A stretch of 64,000 nt of DNA. It comes from Methanohalophilus halophilus (lineage in GTDB: Archaea; Halobacteriota; Methanosarcinia; Methanosarcinales; Methanosarcinaceae). The stretch lies in assembly GCF_001889405.1 (NCBI RefSeq), contig NZ_CP017921.1:1936057-2000056 (forward strand), written 5' to 3'. The notes below the pieces were generated by a model, which worked only from the letters and a program-made list of their open reading frames with translations, did no database searches and had not been told where the DNA came from. Shown here piece after piece: positions 46,120 through 56,276 of the stretch (the stretch's first letter is position 1; each line of letters begins with the position of its first letter). Position numbers and translations under genes: made by a program.

Positions 46120-46732
46120 ATGATTTTGTTTGTTTTATATAAGGGGTTATGTACCGTAACAAAAATGGAATTAAAACAATTGCTACTACAATATTACCCA
46201 AAAACCAGCCTTCAAAAGCTGTAAAGAATTCAGCCCATGTGATCATCCCATCCAGAAACAGCGTATAGGAACCCCATAGAGCACCGACAAAATTGTTGAT
46301 AAAGACACCAAAAACAAGGAATACAAGGAAATCTCTTTTCGTTTTTAAGCCGATGTCAGCCTTGAAGTAAGCAAAAGCAGCCAGTGGGATCAATACCTGC
46401 CATAAATCAGCAAAAGACCATATTATGTTAAGCTTCAGAGGCATACTCGCCAGGATTCCGGCACCAACCATACAGCCCAGATATGCAGAAAGAGCTCCCC
46501 ATATTCCATACCACAGGGCAAAAACAATCATAAAAGAAACTGCAAAGTAAAGTCCAGAAACCCCCGGTGCAAGTTCCACAGGAGATTTTACCACTGCAAA
46601 TCTTGACAAAAGGGCATTGACCAGAGTAAGGAAGAGAAAAATATTAACATAGGTTGATAGCGAATCAATGCTGTATTGTACAGCTTTTCTTTCTTCACCA
46701 AAAACAACAGGTATAACTTCACATCCTGACAA
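46097..46732 (-). CDS. Integral membrane protein, sensor-like (MASE/ECF-S style)
   Basis: 211 residues with five to six membrane spans and short loops; there is a Trp/Tyr/Gly-rich core ('FALWYGIWGALSAYLG', 'GALWGSYTLFLDG'). It resembles membrane sensing modules or substrate-binding S-components but has no diagnostic motif. The start is a TTG at 46732; a TATA-like box about 24 bases upstream suggests a leaderless message. It is divergent from a membrane-bound histidine kinase, which may be its signalling partner. Confidence 0.6.
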   Translation of the reverse strand: MSGCEVIPVVFGEERKAVQYSIDSLSTYVNIFLFLTLVNALLSRFAVVKSPVELAPGVSGLYFAVSFMIVFALWYGIWGALSAYLGCMVGAGILASMPLKLNIIWSFADLWQVLIPLAAFAYFKADIGLKTKRDFLVFLVFGVFINNFVGALWGSYTLFLDGMITWAEFFTAFEGWFLGNIVVAIVLIPFLLRYITPYIKQTKSYVDNFSS

Positions 46733-46856
46733 CTAACTATTTATGATGCAAATGTATAAAAGATGCTTAATATATTACATAATAACTTCACACATATAAA
46801 AACCCTGCCTTGATTTTAGGTAAATACACAATCCCTAGCTTCCCGGAAAGAAAAAG

Positions 46857-48278
46857 ATGGATGATAAAAATTACATTGATAATCCAGATCCCCTTCGATT
46901 AAAAGAATGGTTCAAAAAGCCATATTCTGTAACTGTTACTACTATCTTAATATTTATTCTCGTTCTCTACCCCACTTGGGTTTATGTTGCAAACTGGTTT
47001 GAAAACGTCTCTGCAAACGGGCTTGCATCAGGTGATGTGTCTTTTATCAAAGCCCTTTCTTTCATAATGATGCTCCTGGCCACAAATATAACTCATATGG
47101 TACTCAGCAAGCATTTGAGTCTTTCGAAGACTGTAAAAGAACAGGAACACAAAATCGATCTTAGTGAAAGGAAATTCCAGACATTTATCGAAAATGTACC
47201 TAATGTAGCGGTCCAGGGATTTAATCCCCATTACAAAGTGCACTACTGGAACTCTGCAAGTGAAAAGATGTATGGGTACCAAAAAGAAGAGGCAATTGGT
47301 AAAGATATGACCGAACTTGTAATTCCTGCTGAAAACAGGAATGTTTTCATTAATATTATTAATACCACACAAGAAGGCGGAAACCGTGCAAAATCATGGG
47401 AAACTACATTCCTGAACAAAAAACGAGACGAGATTCCAGTATTTTCAAGTTATTCAACTGTGCAGGTGCCTGAAAACAATCTTGAGATATTTTCCATGGA
47501 AATTGATCTGACCGAAAGGAAAAGAATGGAAAGGGAACTCATAAACGCAAAAAAGAAGGCAGAGGCTTCAAATGATGCAAAAAGTAACTTTCTGGCCAAT
47601 ATGAGCCATGAGCTGCGGACCCCTTTGAATTCAATAATAGGTTTTTCTGATTTGTTATCCAGTAATCATGCTGGTTCTTTAAATGAAAAACAAATCAAAT
47701 ATGCTCAGAATATATCTGTAAGTGGCAATCATCTTCTCGGAATCATCAATGACATATTGGATATATCAAAAGCAGAAGCCGGTAAATTGGACCTGCAATA
47801 TGAGAATATTCAGGTACTCCGGATGCTTCAGGAAATTGTAGAGATAATGAAACCTACAGCAGCTGAGCGAAGAATTACAATCCACACCGAAATAGACCCA
47901 AATGTTGAGACTATTGAAGCAGATAGTGGAAAATTGAAACAGATAATCTATAATCTTGCAGGCAATGCAATAAAGTTCTGTTATGACAACGGAAACGTCA
48001 CAATAAAAGTCAAGCGAAGGGAAAATTCAATCACATTTGAAATTGAAGATGATGGTATCGGTATAAAAGAAGAAGATTTAGATAAATTGTTCAAGCCTTT
48101 CAGCCAGCTCGATGAAACCACTAAAAAAGAATATGAAGGCACAGGATTAGGTTTATCCCTTGTAAAAAAACTGGTTGAGTTACATGGTGGAAAGGTGTGG
48201 GTAAAAAGTCAATACGGCAAATACTGTATATTCGGATTCAACCTTCCCCTAATCCCCGATGATAAAAATCTACAATAA
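46857..48278 (+). CDS. Membrane-bound PAS sensor histidine kinase
   Basis: 473 residues. Two membrane spans (about 25-47 and 65-85) are followed by a PAS domain (~105-220, ending in 'IDLTERKRMERE'). HisKA box 'FLANMSHELRTPLNSIIGFS' is near 243-262, and the HATPase domain has 'NLAGNAIKFC', 'DDGIGI' and 'GTGLGLSLVKK'. No receiver is attached. The phosphorylation box is the same as in the PAS kinase at 42916, so the two could share a response regulator encoded elsewhere. It is divergent from a multispanning membrane protein. Confidence 0.92.
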   Translation: MDDKNYIDNPDPLRLKEWFKKPYSVTVTTILIFILVLYPTWVYVANWFENVSANGLASGDVSFIKALSFIMMLLATNITHMVLSKHLSLSKTVKEQEHKIDLSERKFQTFIENVPNVAVQGFNPHYKVHYWNSASEKMYGYQKEEAIGKDMTELVIPAENRNVFINIINTTQEGGNRAKSWETTFLNKKRDEIPVFSSYSTVQVPENNLEIFSMEIDLTERKRMERELINAKKKAEASNDAKSNFLANMSHELRTPLNSIIGFSDLLSSNHAGSLNEKQIKYAQNISVSGNHLLGIINDILDISKAEAGKLDLQYENIQVLRMLQEIVEIMKPTAAERRITIHTEIDPNVETIEADSGKLKQIIYNLAGNAIKFCYDNGNVTIKVKRRENSITFEIEDDGIGIKEEDLDKLFKPFSQLDETTKKEYEGTGLGLSLVKKLVELHGGKVWVKSQYGKYCIFGFNLPLIPDDKNLQ

Positions 48279-48456
48279 GGAGTGAAATCCCAAGGGCTGG
48301 AACCTAAAAATATCAAAAGGATTTCTTAAGGGAATAATTTCTAAAACCCTACACTACGTTAATACTACAAATCGCAACAAAGAGTATACTTTTACCCGAT
48401 TATACTAAATACAATCATAGCCATATTTTCTATAGAGATTAACGTGGGGGTATTAG

Positions 48457-49746
48457 TTGATCAAAATTATAGTTGTAACACTAACTTTGTTATTATCAGT
48501 AGGTATGGCAGGTGCCTGGCAACCGGAAACTTGTAAAGGTTGCCACATTGAGCAATATGAGATATGGAACTCTTCTGCCCATGCAGAATCCTTAAAATCT
48601 GCAGGTGGATCGGTTGTTGATATTGAAAGTTGCACGGAATGCCACGTTGAGTCTTCAATAAAAAAAGCTTGGGGAAGGGAAGATGTGGAAGCCACAATTG
48701 AACCAATCACCTGTGAAGTTTGCCATCTTCCCCCGGATGAAGGTTATGATGCCCATCTGGACACTCCATCTGCTCATATCCCGGAAGTTACCCTTTCTGC
48801 TGAAATGTGTGGGAATTGCCATAAAGATTCCCACCATCCGATCATCGAGGAATGGGATGAATATAACACTGAAAGCTTTGACATGGAGTCCATGGCAAGT
48901 CATTCCGAACCCACTGATGTGGCGGAACCCTTCATCCTGAACAGGGATAACTCTTGTGTCTCATGTAAGAGCACCGATGGGGCCATTCCCTCCTTAGAAG
49001 ATGAAAGTATCTATGGATTGAACCTGAACGATGTTCCACAGCCTGAATATGTAGAAGAGTGGCGCATAACCTGTGTTGCCTGTCATGAACCGCATTCCGC
49101 TGAGTACCGTATAGAAGGGTCTTTACTCTGTGGTAACTGCCATAACGGTATGGGTGCCACGGCAGATGGAATGACTACGGAAATCCGGCATCCCAACTGG
49201 GAAATGTATAACGATTCCATCTATAACACAGGCAACCATCCTGAGACCGGGTGTGTGGATTGCCATATGGCTTCAAAGGAATACAATGACACCACACATG
49301 AAACAGCCGTGACCGGGCATACCTTCGATTACGAACCCGAGCTGCTATTCAGTTCCGAATCATCCAGTGAATGTTATGATTGCCATGATGAAGAGTTTGC
49401 AAAAGTTATTGAAACAAAACAGGACTTGATTGCCGAAAGGATTGAAGAACTTAAAACTGTACAGAACAACTCCAGTGTTGCTCTGGAAAATCTCAATGGT
49501 ACGGCTTCCTATGAATCAAACCTTGAGGACTACAACAATGCAGTCTTTTACATGCATTTTGTTGAAGAGGACGGAAGTCTTGGCATTCACAACATGGAAA
49601 AGGCCAATGAATACCTGGACAAATCAGACAAATTATTCAATTCTGTAATCGAAACTGAAGAGCCGGTTGAGCAACCCGGTTTTGAAGCAATCGTTGCAGT
49701 CTTTGGTCTGATGTTTATGTTCTGGATAGCAAGGAAAAGGGATTGA
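48457..49746 (+). CDS. Nine-haem c-type cytochrome (one CxxCK site) with PGF-CTERM
   Basis: 429 residues from a TTG with GGGGG at 48446-48450. A signal peptide (1-20) precedes eight CxxCH haem sites starting at C26, C59, C86, C118, C206, C225, C266 and C306, plus CVSCK at 167-171. CxxCK is the lysine-ligated catalytic haem site of NrfA-type and octahaem nitrite reductases. 'GCVDCHMAS…GHTF' and the helical tail with 'NNAVFYMHFVEED' also recall that superfamily. 'QPGFEAIVAVFG' with 'ARKRD' is a PGF-CTERM anchor. Likely a surface electron-transfer or N-oxide-reducing enzyme; activity unproven. Confidence 0.92.
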   Translation: MIKIIVVTLTLLLSVGMAGAWQPETCKGCHIEQYEIWNSSAHAESLKSAGGSVVDIESCTECHVESSIKKAWGREDVEATIEPITCEVCHLPPDEGYDAHLDTPSAHIPEVTLSAEMCGNCHKDSHHPIIEEWDEYNTESFDMESMASHSEPTDVAEPFILNRDNSCVSCKSTDGAIPSLEDESIYGLNLNDVPQPEYVEEWRITCVACHEPHSAEYRIEGSLLCGNCHNGMGATADGMTTEIRHPNWEMYNDSIYNTGNHPETGCVDCHMASKEYNDTTHETAVTGHTFDYEPELLFSSESSSECYDCHDEEFAKVIETKQDLIAERIEELKTVQNNSSVALENLNGTASYESNLEDYNNAVFYMHFVEEDGSLGIHNMEKANEYLDKSDKLFNSVIETEEPVEQPGFEAIVAVFGLMFMFWIARKRD

Positions 49747-49761
49747 ATTATCCCTTCACTT

Positions 49762-50523
49762 TTAATTTTCTTTATTCTTTTCGATTTCCTCTCTGAGCGC
49801 CTTAATTCCCAGTGTAGGTGGAACTTTTTTCGGGCAGACTGCCACACATTTATAGACAAGGTCACAACCCCAAACACCGGATTCTGAATCAACAAAATTC
49901 AGTCTCTCCTGTCGGCTGGCATTATCCTCCCGTGGATCGAGATGCATACGCCAGGCTTTGGCAAGAGTTGCCGGGCTGAGGTATGTATCATCTCTCGCAG
50001 CCACCGGACATGCACCGTGACAACAGGCACACAGGATACAGTTGGTATACTTCTCAATCTGTTCCCGCAGATCCGGATCCATCAGGTTACCACCTTCGGG
50101 ATGTTCTTCAGGAGAACTTATCCAGGGCTTGATAGAATCCACCAGATTATAGAAGGAATCCATGTCCACAATAAGGTCACGAATTACATCCAGGTTGGCC
50201 AGGGGTTCAATTAAGATAACTTCATTTTCTTCTTCTGATTTCTGACCTGCTACAAATATGTCGCCTGAACCTTCTCTGGTATTTTCTTTTTTAGCAATAC
50301 CCACCTGTGTCCTGCAGGCAAGCCGGGGAACCCTGTTGATAAGCATTCCACAACTTCCACATACTGCACCCCGGCAGGCATATCTGAAGCACAGACTGCC
50401 ATCCATATGTTCCTGCACATAGAAGAGGGCCTCCAGTACCGTCATCCCGGGAGTTTCTTTCGTCTCGAAAGTATCATACCACTCCCTGCTTTCATCCTGG
50501 CGCTTGATTTTCAGGTAAACCAT
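49762..50523 (-). CDS. sdhB: Fumarate reductase/succinate dehydrogenase iron-sulfur subunit
   Basis: 253 residues. A [2Fe-2S] ferredoxin motif 'CRGAVCGSCGMLIN' with a fourth Cys in 'RLACRTQV' lies at residues ~50-75. Two C-terminal clusters follow: 'CILCACCHGACPV' and 'CDLVYKCVAVCP'. It carries electrons to or from the flavoprotein encoded just upstream (stop and start abut at 50523). The HdrD-like C-terminal CCG domain of methanogen thiol:fumarate reductase TfrB is absent, and no membrane anchor gene is present. The electron partner is thus uncertain. Confidence 0.92.
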   Translation of the reverse strand: MVYLKIKRQDESREWYDTFETKETPGMTVLEALFYVQEHMDGSLCFRYACRGAVCGSCGMLINRVPRLACRTQVGIAKKENTREGSGDIFVAGQKSEEENEVILIEPLANLDVIRDLIVDMDSFYNLVDSIKPWISSPEEHPEGGNLMDPDLREQIEKYTNCILCACCHGACPVAARDDTYLSPATLAKAWRMHLDPREDNASRQERLNFVDSESGVWGCDLVYKCVAVCPKKVPPTLGIKALREEIEKNKEN

Positions 50524-52199
50524 CAGTATTCCCTCCTCATTGGCTTAAACTGTGTTATCGTCACATCTTTGTATTCCAGTTTCGGACCGCCGTCCTTCAT
50601 ATAAGCAAGAGTGTGTTTGAGCCAGTTCTCATCATCCCTTTCTAGGAAATCAGTCCTGTAATGGGCACCCCTGCTTTCCTCTCGAACCAGTGCACCTTCA
50701 GTGATAACCCGGGCAATATCCAGCATTCCTTTTACTTCAAGTACATTCATCAATTCCATATTGAATGTCTTGACCCTGCTTTTCACATGGATATTTTCAC
50801 CCCGTTTTTCCAGGGCCTTCACATTTGCAAGCCCGGTTTCAAGATCTTCACGATTACGATAAACACCCACATACTTCTGCATGGTCTGTCTTAATTCATC
50901 CTTTACATCGGCAAAACTTTCCCCGCCGTCACCCATCATAGAATCAATATTGGATCTTTCTTCCGCAAGACTTTCATTGAGGCTATCTTCAGAAGGCATA
51001 GCAATGTTTTTCACAGCATTGGCCGCATGTTCCCCTGCCCTTTTTCCAAATACAATTGTATCAAGTAATGAATTACCTCCCAATCGGTTTGCCCCATGCA
51101 CACTGATACAGGCACATTCCCCAATTGCGTACAATCCATTTAGCGGCGTCAATCCATCTTTGCCAGAAGAGATGCCTCCCATGGAATAATGATGGCCCGG
51201 CTGTACGGGTATAGGTTCCGTGATCGGATCAACTCCGGCAAAATCAATACATATCTGACGAATACCACCCAGTCGCTCATTGATCAGTTCCTTACCCAGA
51301 TGGGTAATATCAAGCTGTACATATCCTCCGGTAAAGCCCCGCCCTTCATCGATCTCGGTCTGGATGGAACGTGCAACGATATCCCTGGGAGCCAGTTCCA
51401 TGGATTCAGGTGCATATTTATCCATGAATCTTTCATGATCTTTGTTGTAGAGGTAGCCTCCTTCCCCCCTTACACCCTCGGTTATCAGTATATTGGTACC
51501 CCACAGAGTAGTTGGATGGAATTGTACAAATTCCATGTCCTGAATGGGAACTCCGGCGCGATAGCCCAGACTTATTCCAAAACCTGTATTGATTATGGAG
51601 TTCGTGGAACGCTGGTATATACGCCCGTAACCGCCTGTTGCAAGTATAACTGCTTTGGCCCTGAAAGTTTCCAGTTCAGAATCAAGCAAATTGAGTGCCA
51701 CAAAGCCGGTGCACCTATTGCTATCTGTGGCCAGGCGGGTTACCATCCACTCATTGTAGACCCTAACCCCGGCCCTTAATACCTGTTCATACAGGGTATG
51801 CAGCAGGTTATGGCCCGTCCTGTCCCCTGCATAACATGTCCTGGGAAAGCCGGCACCTCCGAAAGGGCGCTGGGCTATTTTCCCATCTCCAGTGCGTGAA
51901 AACAGTGTCCCCCAATTTTCCATTTCATAAACTCTTTCGGGGGCTTCCTTGCAAAGGATTTCTACTGTATCCTGGTCTGCAAGGTAATCACTCCCTTTTA
52001 CTGTATCATAGGCATGACTGTCCCAGCTGTCATCGGTACCTATGGATGCATTTATCCCACCCTGTGCAGCTACGGAATGACTGCGAATAGGTGGAACCTT
52101 GGAGATAACTGCCACGTCAGCCCCTTGTCTTTTGGCCTCAAGGCCAGCCCGGAGACCGGATAAACCTCCTCCTATCACTATAATGTCATGTTCTCTCAT
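50523..52199 (-). CDS. sdhA: Fumarate reductase/succinate dehydrogenase flavoprotein subunit
   Basis: 558 residues. FAD-binding '[18 protein letters not shown]' is at 5-22 and the covalent-FAD histidine in '[17 protein letters not shown]' is near residue 42. '[20 protein letters not shown]', '[17 protein letters not shown]' (partly) and '[17 protein letters not shown]' are catalytic or substrate-binding segments of the SdhA/FrdA family. It interconverts fumarate and succinate. It overlaps the upstream fumarase gene by 14 bases and abuts sdhB, forming one operon. The direction is probably fumarate reduction in a biosynthetic partial TCA pathway, which is inferred. Confidence 0.93.
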   Translation of the reverse strand: MREHDIIVIGGGLSGLRAGLEAKRQGADVAVISKVPPIRSHSVAAQGGINASIGTDDSWDSHAYDTVKGSDYLADQDTVEILCKEAPERVYEMENWGTLFSRTGDGKIAQRPFGGAGFPRTCYAGDRTGHNLLHTLYEQVLRAGVRVYNEWMVTRLATDSNRCTGFVALNLLDSELETFRAKAVILATGGYGRIYQRSTNSIINTGFGISLGYRAGVPIQDMEFVQFHPTTLWGTNILITEGVRGEGGYLYNKDHERFMDKYAPESMELAPRDIVARSIQTEIDEGRGFTGGYVQLDITHLGKELINERLGGIRQICIDFAGVDPITEPIPVQPGHHYSMGGISSGKDGLTPLNGLYAIGECACISVHGANRLGGNSLLDTIVFGKRAGEHAANAVKNIAMPSEDSLNESLAEERSNIDSMMGDGGESFADVKDELRQTMQKYVGVYRNREDLETGLANVKALEKRGENIHVKSRVKTFNMELMNVLEVKGMLDIARVITEGALVREESRGAHYRTDFLERDDENWLKHTLAYMKDGGPKLEYKDVTITQFKPMRREY

Positions 52200-53586
52200 T
52201 TCCTTGCCCCGTCATATTAAGTGGATTCAACAATTTATCAATTTCATCTTTTGAAAGGTTCAAATCCTTTCTTTCTACTACTTCACGTATGGTACTGTTT
52301 GTCCTGTATGCTTCATATGTGATTTCCGCAGCCCTTTCATAACCGATCATAGGTGCCAGTGAAGTTCCCAGTGCAAGGCTGGATTCTGCCATTCTTGAAC
52401 AATGCTCCACATTGACAGTTAATCCTTTGAGACAACGGTTGTTAAAAGAGTCAACCCCTCCTGCCAGAATTGTTATCGAATTAAGAATATTATGGGCAAG
52501 CACAGGTGTAAATACGTTCAATTCACATTGTCCCCCCTGTGCTGCCATCATTATGGAGGTATCATTTCCAACTATCTGGAAACACACCATGTTAAGCATC
52601 TCTGCCATCACAGGGTTTACCTTACCTGGCATGATCGATGAGCCTGGCTGTACTGCCGGCAGCATGATTTCCCCGAAACCGGTGCGTGGACCGCTGGATA
52701 ATAACCTGAGATCATTTGCAAGTTTGATGAGATCCACTGCAATACCCTTTAGAGCCGCCGATGTGCCCAGAATAGCCCCTGCACCCTGTGTGGCTTCAAA
52801 GGGATTTTGCGATAACATGAAATCAATCCCTGTGATGTGGTTCATTTCCTGAATCGCTATGTCACCAAACCCTTCAGGAGTATTGAGGCCTGTGCCTGTA
52901 GCCGTACCCCCCATATTGAGCTCCTTCAAATCCTTCAATGTATTTTCCAGTCGTAGTATTCCCAGCTCCAGCATTTTTGAATAGCCGCTGAATTCCTGTC
53001 CCAGAGTCACTGGGACTGCATCCTGCAGATGGGTTCTGCCGGGTTTTACCACCCTGATATGCTCTTTGGCCTTTGCATCAAGTTCATACTGCAGGGTTTC
53101 CAGCACAGGCAGAAGTTCATTTATTATCATTTCAGTGGCAGCGATATGGATTGCCGTATGAGTTGTATCATTGGAGGACTGGGACATATTAACATGATCA
53201 TTGGGATGGATCACATCATAGCGACCCTTATGGTAACCCAGGATCTCAAGAGCCCGGTTGGCAATGACTTCGTTGGCATTCATATTCTGGGACGTACCAG
53301 CACCTGATTGGAAAGCATCCAGCACGAAATGGTCATCAAATCTTCCACTTCGCACCTCCTGAGCGGCTTTGTAGATTGCATCACCCAGATTACGGTCAAG
53401 TTTGCCGGCTTTCATATTGGCTTTTGCAGCCGCCATTTTGATCGCAGCCTGTGCCCTGATAAAAGCAGGAGGCAGTCTCTGTTCACTTACCCTGAAATTT
53501 ATCACAGCACGGGCGGTTTGGGGACCATAATAAACATCATCTGGAACCTCCACCTCCCCCATTGTGTCTTTTTCAACCCTAACCAT
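52186..53586 (-). CDS. fumC: Class II fumarase (FumC/aspartase superfamily)
   Basis: 466 residues from ATG 53586, which has AGGTGA at 53591-53596; a longer frame to 53616 is less likely. It has the superfamily marks '[13 protein letters not shown]', '[19 protein letters not shown]' and the loop signature '[13 protein letters not shown]', where PGK (not PAK) points to fumarase over aspartase, though this alone is not decisive. It would hydrate fumarate to malate. It heads an operon with the flavoprotein and iron-sulfur subunits, giving malate-fumarate-succinate steps together. Confidence 0.88.
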   Translation of the reverse strand: MVRVEKDTMGEVEVPDDVYYGPQTARAVINFRVSEQRLPPAFIRAQAAIKMAAAKANMKAGKLDRNLGDAIYKAAQEVRSGRFDDHFVLDAFQSGAGTSQNMNANEVIANRALEILGYHKGRYDVIHPNDHVNMSQSSNDTTHTAIHIAATEMIINELLPVLETLQYELDAKAKEHIRVVKPGRTHLQDAVPVTLGQEFSGYSKMLELGILRLENTLKDLKELNMGGTATGTGLNTPEGFGDIAIQEMNHITGIDFMLSQNPFEATQGAGAILGTSAALKGIAVDLIKLANDLRLLSSGPRTGFGEIMLPAVQPGSSIMPGKVNPVMAEMLNMVCFQIVGNDTSIMMAAQGGQCELNVFTPVLAHNILNSITILAGGVDSFNNRCLKGLTVNVEHCSRMAESSLALGTSLAPMIGYERAAEITYEAYRTNSTIREVVERKDLNLSKDEIDKLLNPLNMTGQGNERT

Positions 53587-53724
53587 TGTATCACCTGTAA
53601 AGGACATTTTATACACCGGCTTTACGTCATTTCAAACCGGCAATTCCAAAACCCCCTAATAAAAATAAAATATCTTCAGTAATAAGTGTATTTAACTATC
53701 TGGAAATGCCCAGAGGGATAAAGA

Positions 53725-54852
53725 TTAATAATTATATTCCAGAGGGTGGAAGATCACATGTCTTATGTGAGATTTTGCCAGACCAAGAATCTGTTCTTCC
53801 AGATAAGATTTTGAGGGAAATTCGGGGTTGGATGTAGAAAAAAACGCTTCCTTTATTTTTTCTCCTACTATATCGTCACAACCGCTTTCAACCTGTATTA
53901 TCGTAGAACCTTCGCAATATTCATTTTCAGCAAGCACATTATCCCTGTCACCATCAGTAATTCCTATCAAGGGTATTTCCAGACGTTTCAGGATGCTTCC
54001 TGCAATCACCGTGGTATCATCCCCAACTGAGATTATCAGATCCGCTTTCCTTGCCAGTTCGAATGTCCTTTCCGCTTCATGATTAATCAGTACAGCCCGA
54101 CAGGACTGGGGCTTATGAACATCAATTCTTTCCCGGTTCATTGATTCCAGAACAGGTGTGCGGCGTAGATTTCCACTTTTTATCCACGCAGTTTCAGGGT
54201 CAATCCTACCGATGTATGAAGTAAGTTTTTCCACACCATGTTTTTTCAATTGCCCGCCTTTGATTGCAGTAATAATTCCCTCCTCAAATATTAATTCCAC
54301 ATCCTCATTATTGGCGTAACCGATTACAAGACCGTTGACCATAATTGATTCTCCGGGCAGGACCCCGGAAATATTGCGTATCGTTCTATGGCCGTTTTTT
54401 TTGATAGATGGCTGTCTTGCAGTTTCTGGGTACACCAGTGGCATACCCAATTTCCTGCATAGCCAGTATACATCGGGAGTTACATCTTTTCCCCTGTGAA
54501 TAACTTTCCCGTCCGAATTACCGGGTCTTTCAACCTGTACAAGTGGGACTTCAATATCCACCCTATCCGCTACCAGATTTCCAAAAACAGTCCCGCTTTC
54601 AATTGTTTTTCCATGGTTTAGTAGGAATACGCAGTCACACTCTTTTCCAAGTTCAGTAATCGCCTCACTGGGTTTGCTCAAACTCCAGATGTCGATCACC
54701 TCTTCAAGAAAGGAATCCAGCACGGCCAGTTTACACATCGTCCCGGCGGCTACAGCATACACATCTGCTCTTGCTGAAAGAAGTTGTATTATGTTTCCGG
54801 CCCAGCCACTGTCTATTATTTCCGGGCCGTGTATTATTATTCCATATTTCAT
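53725..54852 (-). CDS. DUF2117 methanogen protein
   Basis: 375 residues. 'YGIIIHGPEIIDSGWAGNI' at the N-terminus, 'VLPGESIMVNGLVIGYA' near residue 170 and 'ADLIISVGDDTTVIAGSIL' near 285 fit the DUF2117 family found in methanogens. The last segment looks like a nucleotide- or phosphate-binding loop. Function is unknown. It is divergent from larA and shares a palindromic TATA-like stretch near 54889-54901 with it, so the two may be co-regulated. Confidence 0.8.
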   Translation of the reverse strand: MKYGIIIHGPEIIDSGWAGNIIQLLSARADVYAVAAGTMCKLAVLDSFLEEVIDIWSLSKPSEAITELGKECDCVFLLNHGKTIESGTVFGNLVADRVDIEVPLVQVERPGNSDGKVIHRGKDVTPDVYWLCRKLGMPLVYPETARQPSIKKNGHRTIRNISGVLPGESIMVNGLVIGYANNEDVELIFEEGIITAIKGGQLKKHGVEKLTSYIGRIDPETAWIKSGNLRRTPVLESMNRERIDVHKPQSCRAVLINHEAERTFELARKADLIISVGDDTTVIAGSILKRLEIPLIGITDGDRDNVLAENEYCEGSTIIQVESGCDDIVGEKIKEAFFSTSNPEFPSKSYLEEQILGLAKSHIRHVIFHPLEYNY

Positions 54853-54924
54853 CCTGTCATCCTTGTACTTAATGTCTCATAGTTGAAGATAAATTTATAT
54901 CTTATCGATTCAAACCCTCATTCT

Positions 54925-54991
54925 GACAAAAGTCGGTCTATTCTGAGTAATATCCATCACCTCCATTTTACCGTCATATGCGACTTTTGTC
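54925..54991 (+). promoter_or_regulatory. Inverted repeat in the larA leader
   Basis: A perfect 11-base inverted repeat, GACAAAAGTCG at 54925-54935 and CGACTTTTGTC at 54981-54991, separated by 45 bases. A TATA-like box at about 54891-54900 predicts transcription from near 54922, so the repeat would open the larA mRNA as an 11-bp stem. It could be an RNA switch or a bipartite operator. Confidence 0.5.
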
Positions 54992-55005
54992 TTCATTGCA
55001 AATAG

Positions 55006-56256
55006 ATGAGGACCGACAAAATGCCCGTGATCACTGTGCCCTATGGTAACGAAAGTATTGATATCAACATTCCGGATTCCAATATGGGTGATATCCTTAT
55101 GCCCTGTGAAATGGAAGTAGAATCCACTCCGGAGGTACTTGTAAAAAATGCCCTTGCAAATCCGGTAAACAGCAAGAAACTTTCCGAAATAGCGACTGCA
55201 GAATCCAGTGTAGTTATCATTGTCAGTGATATAACCCGCCCATCCCCTTCTTCAACAATGCTCCCACTCCTTTTTGAAGAATTAAAATCCGGAGGATGCA
55301 CCGAAGAAAATGTAACGGTGGTCTGTGCCCTGGGACTTCATCGCCAACAGACTGAAGAAGAGATTAAAAAAATACTTGGACCACTTTATGGAAAAGTCAG
55401 GTTTGTTGAACATGATAAAGAGAATTGTGTAAAGGTGGGAACAACTTCCAGAGGGACTCCGGTAGAAATATTCAAAGAAGTTTATGAGTCCGATATAATA
55501 GTGTGTACCGGTAATATTGAATTCCACTATTATGCAGGTTACAGTGGAGGGGCAAAAGCGATCCTTCCCGGAGTGAGTTCAAATAATTCTGTTATTACAA
55601 ACCATAAGATGATGACTCTTGAAGAGGCAACCACCGGCAATATCGACAGTCCTGTAAGACAGGATATGGAGGAAGCGGCCCAAATATTCGGCCCGGATTT
55701 TTTACTCAATGTGGTCCTCAACAGCAAAAAGGAAATAGTCCAGGCAGTAGCCGGTGATATTATAGATGCCCACCGAAAAGGAGTTGACTGTGTGGATAAA
55801 ATGTACAAGGTGGAAGTGGAACCTGCAGATGTTGTCATTACAGCAACCGATGTCTCAAAAGGGATGAACCTCTATCAGGCTTACAAACCGCTGGATAATG
55901 CAAAAAACGCTGTTATTGATGGAGGCACCATCCTGCTTGCAGCCCCCTGCAGGGAAGGGTTTGGTCATGAAATATTTGAGCGCTGGAGTCGACAATGCAG
56001 TTGTCCTCTGGAAACAATTGAAAAATTCGACTCAGATTTTGAGTTTGGGGCTCATAAAGCGGCATTTATCGCACAGCTTGCAATGAAACATGATCTGCTC
56101 ATGTATTCAGAAATGCCTGAAAAAGATGTACAGGATGTATTTTTCAGACCTGTAACAGATATCCAGCAGGCAATTGATTCAATCATTACAAAAAATCCGG
56201 CCGTGAGAATCCATTTCATGCCTCATGGCCAGAGTACCTTACCTATTGAAAAATAA
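55006..56256 (+). CDS. larA: LarA-family nickel-pincer racemase/epimerase
   Basis: 416 residues; ATG at 55021 is a possible later start. The LarA fold is clear: 'VSDITRPSP', 'ALGLHRQQTEEE', 'TGNIEFHYYAGYSGGAKAIL' (partly) and 'NSVITNHKMM'. K184 and H200, the pincer-attachment lysine and nickel-binding histidine of characterised LarA, are present at these residue numbers, with H174 and H112 as further active-site candidates. The enzyme uses a nickel-pincer nucleotide to racemise 2-hydroxy acids. The cofactor genes larB, larC and larE are not in this window, and the substrate is unknown. Confidence 0.92.
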   Translation: MRTDKMPVITVPYGNESIDINIPDSNMGDILMPCEMEVESTPEVLVKNALANPVNSKKLSEIATAESSVVIIVSDITRPSPSSTMLPLLFEELKSGGCTEENVTVVCALGLHRQQTEEEIKKILGPLYGKVRFVEHDKENCVKVGTTSRGTPVEIFKEVYESDIIVCTGNIEFHYYAGYSGGAKAILPGVSSNNSVITNHKMMTLEEATTGNIDSPVRQDMEEAAQIFGPDFLLNVVLNSKKEIVQAVAGDIIDAHRKGVDCVDKMYKVEVEPADVVITATDVSKGMNLYQAYKPLDNAKNAVIDGGTILLAAPCREGFGHEIFERWSRQCSCPLETIEKFDSDFEFGAHKAAFIAQLAMKHDLLMYSEMPEKDVQDVFFRPVTDIQQAIDSIITKNPAVRIHFMPHGQSTLPIEK

Positions 56257-56276
56257 AAAAATTAAATCCGGCTGAC

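Noticed and set aside
55006-56256. larA as part of a complete lar operon
   Set aside because: No larB, larC or larE is adjacent on either side; the neighbours are DUF2117 and MobB-MoaE.
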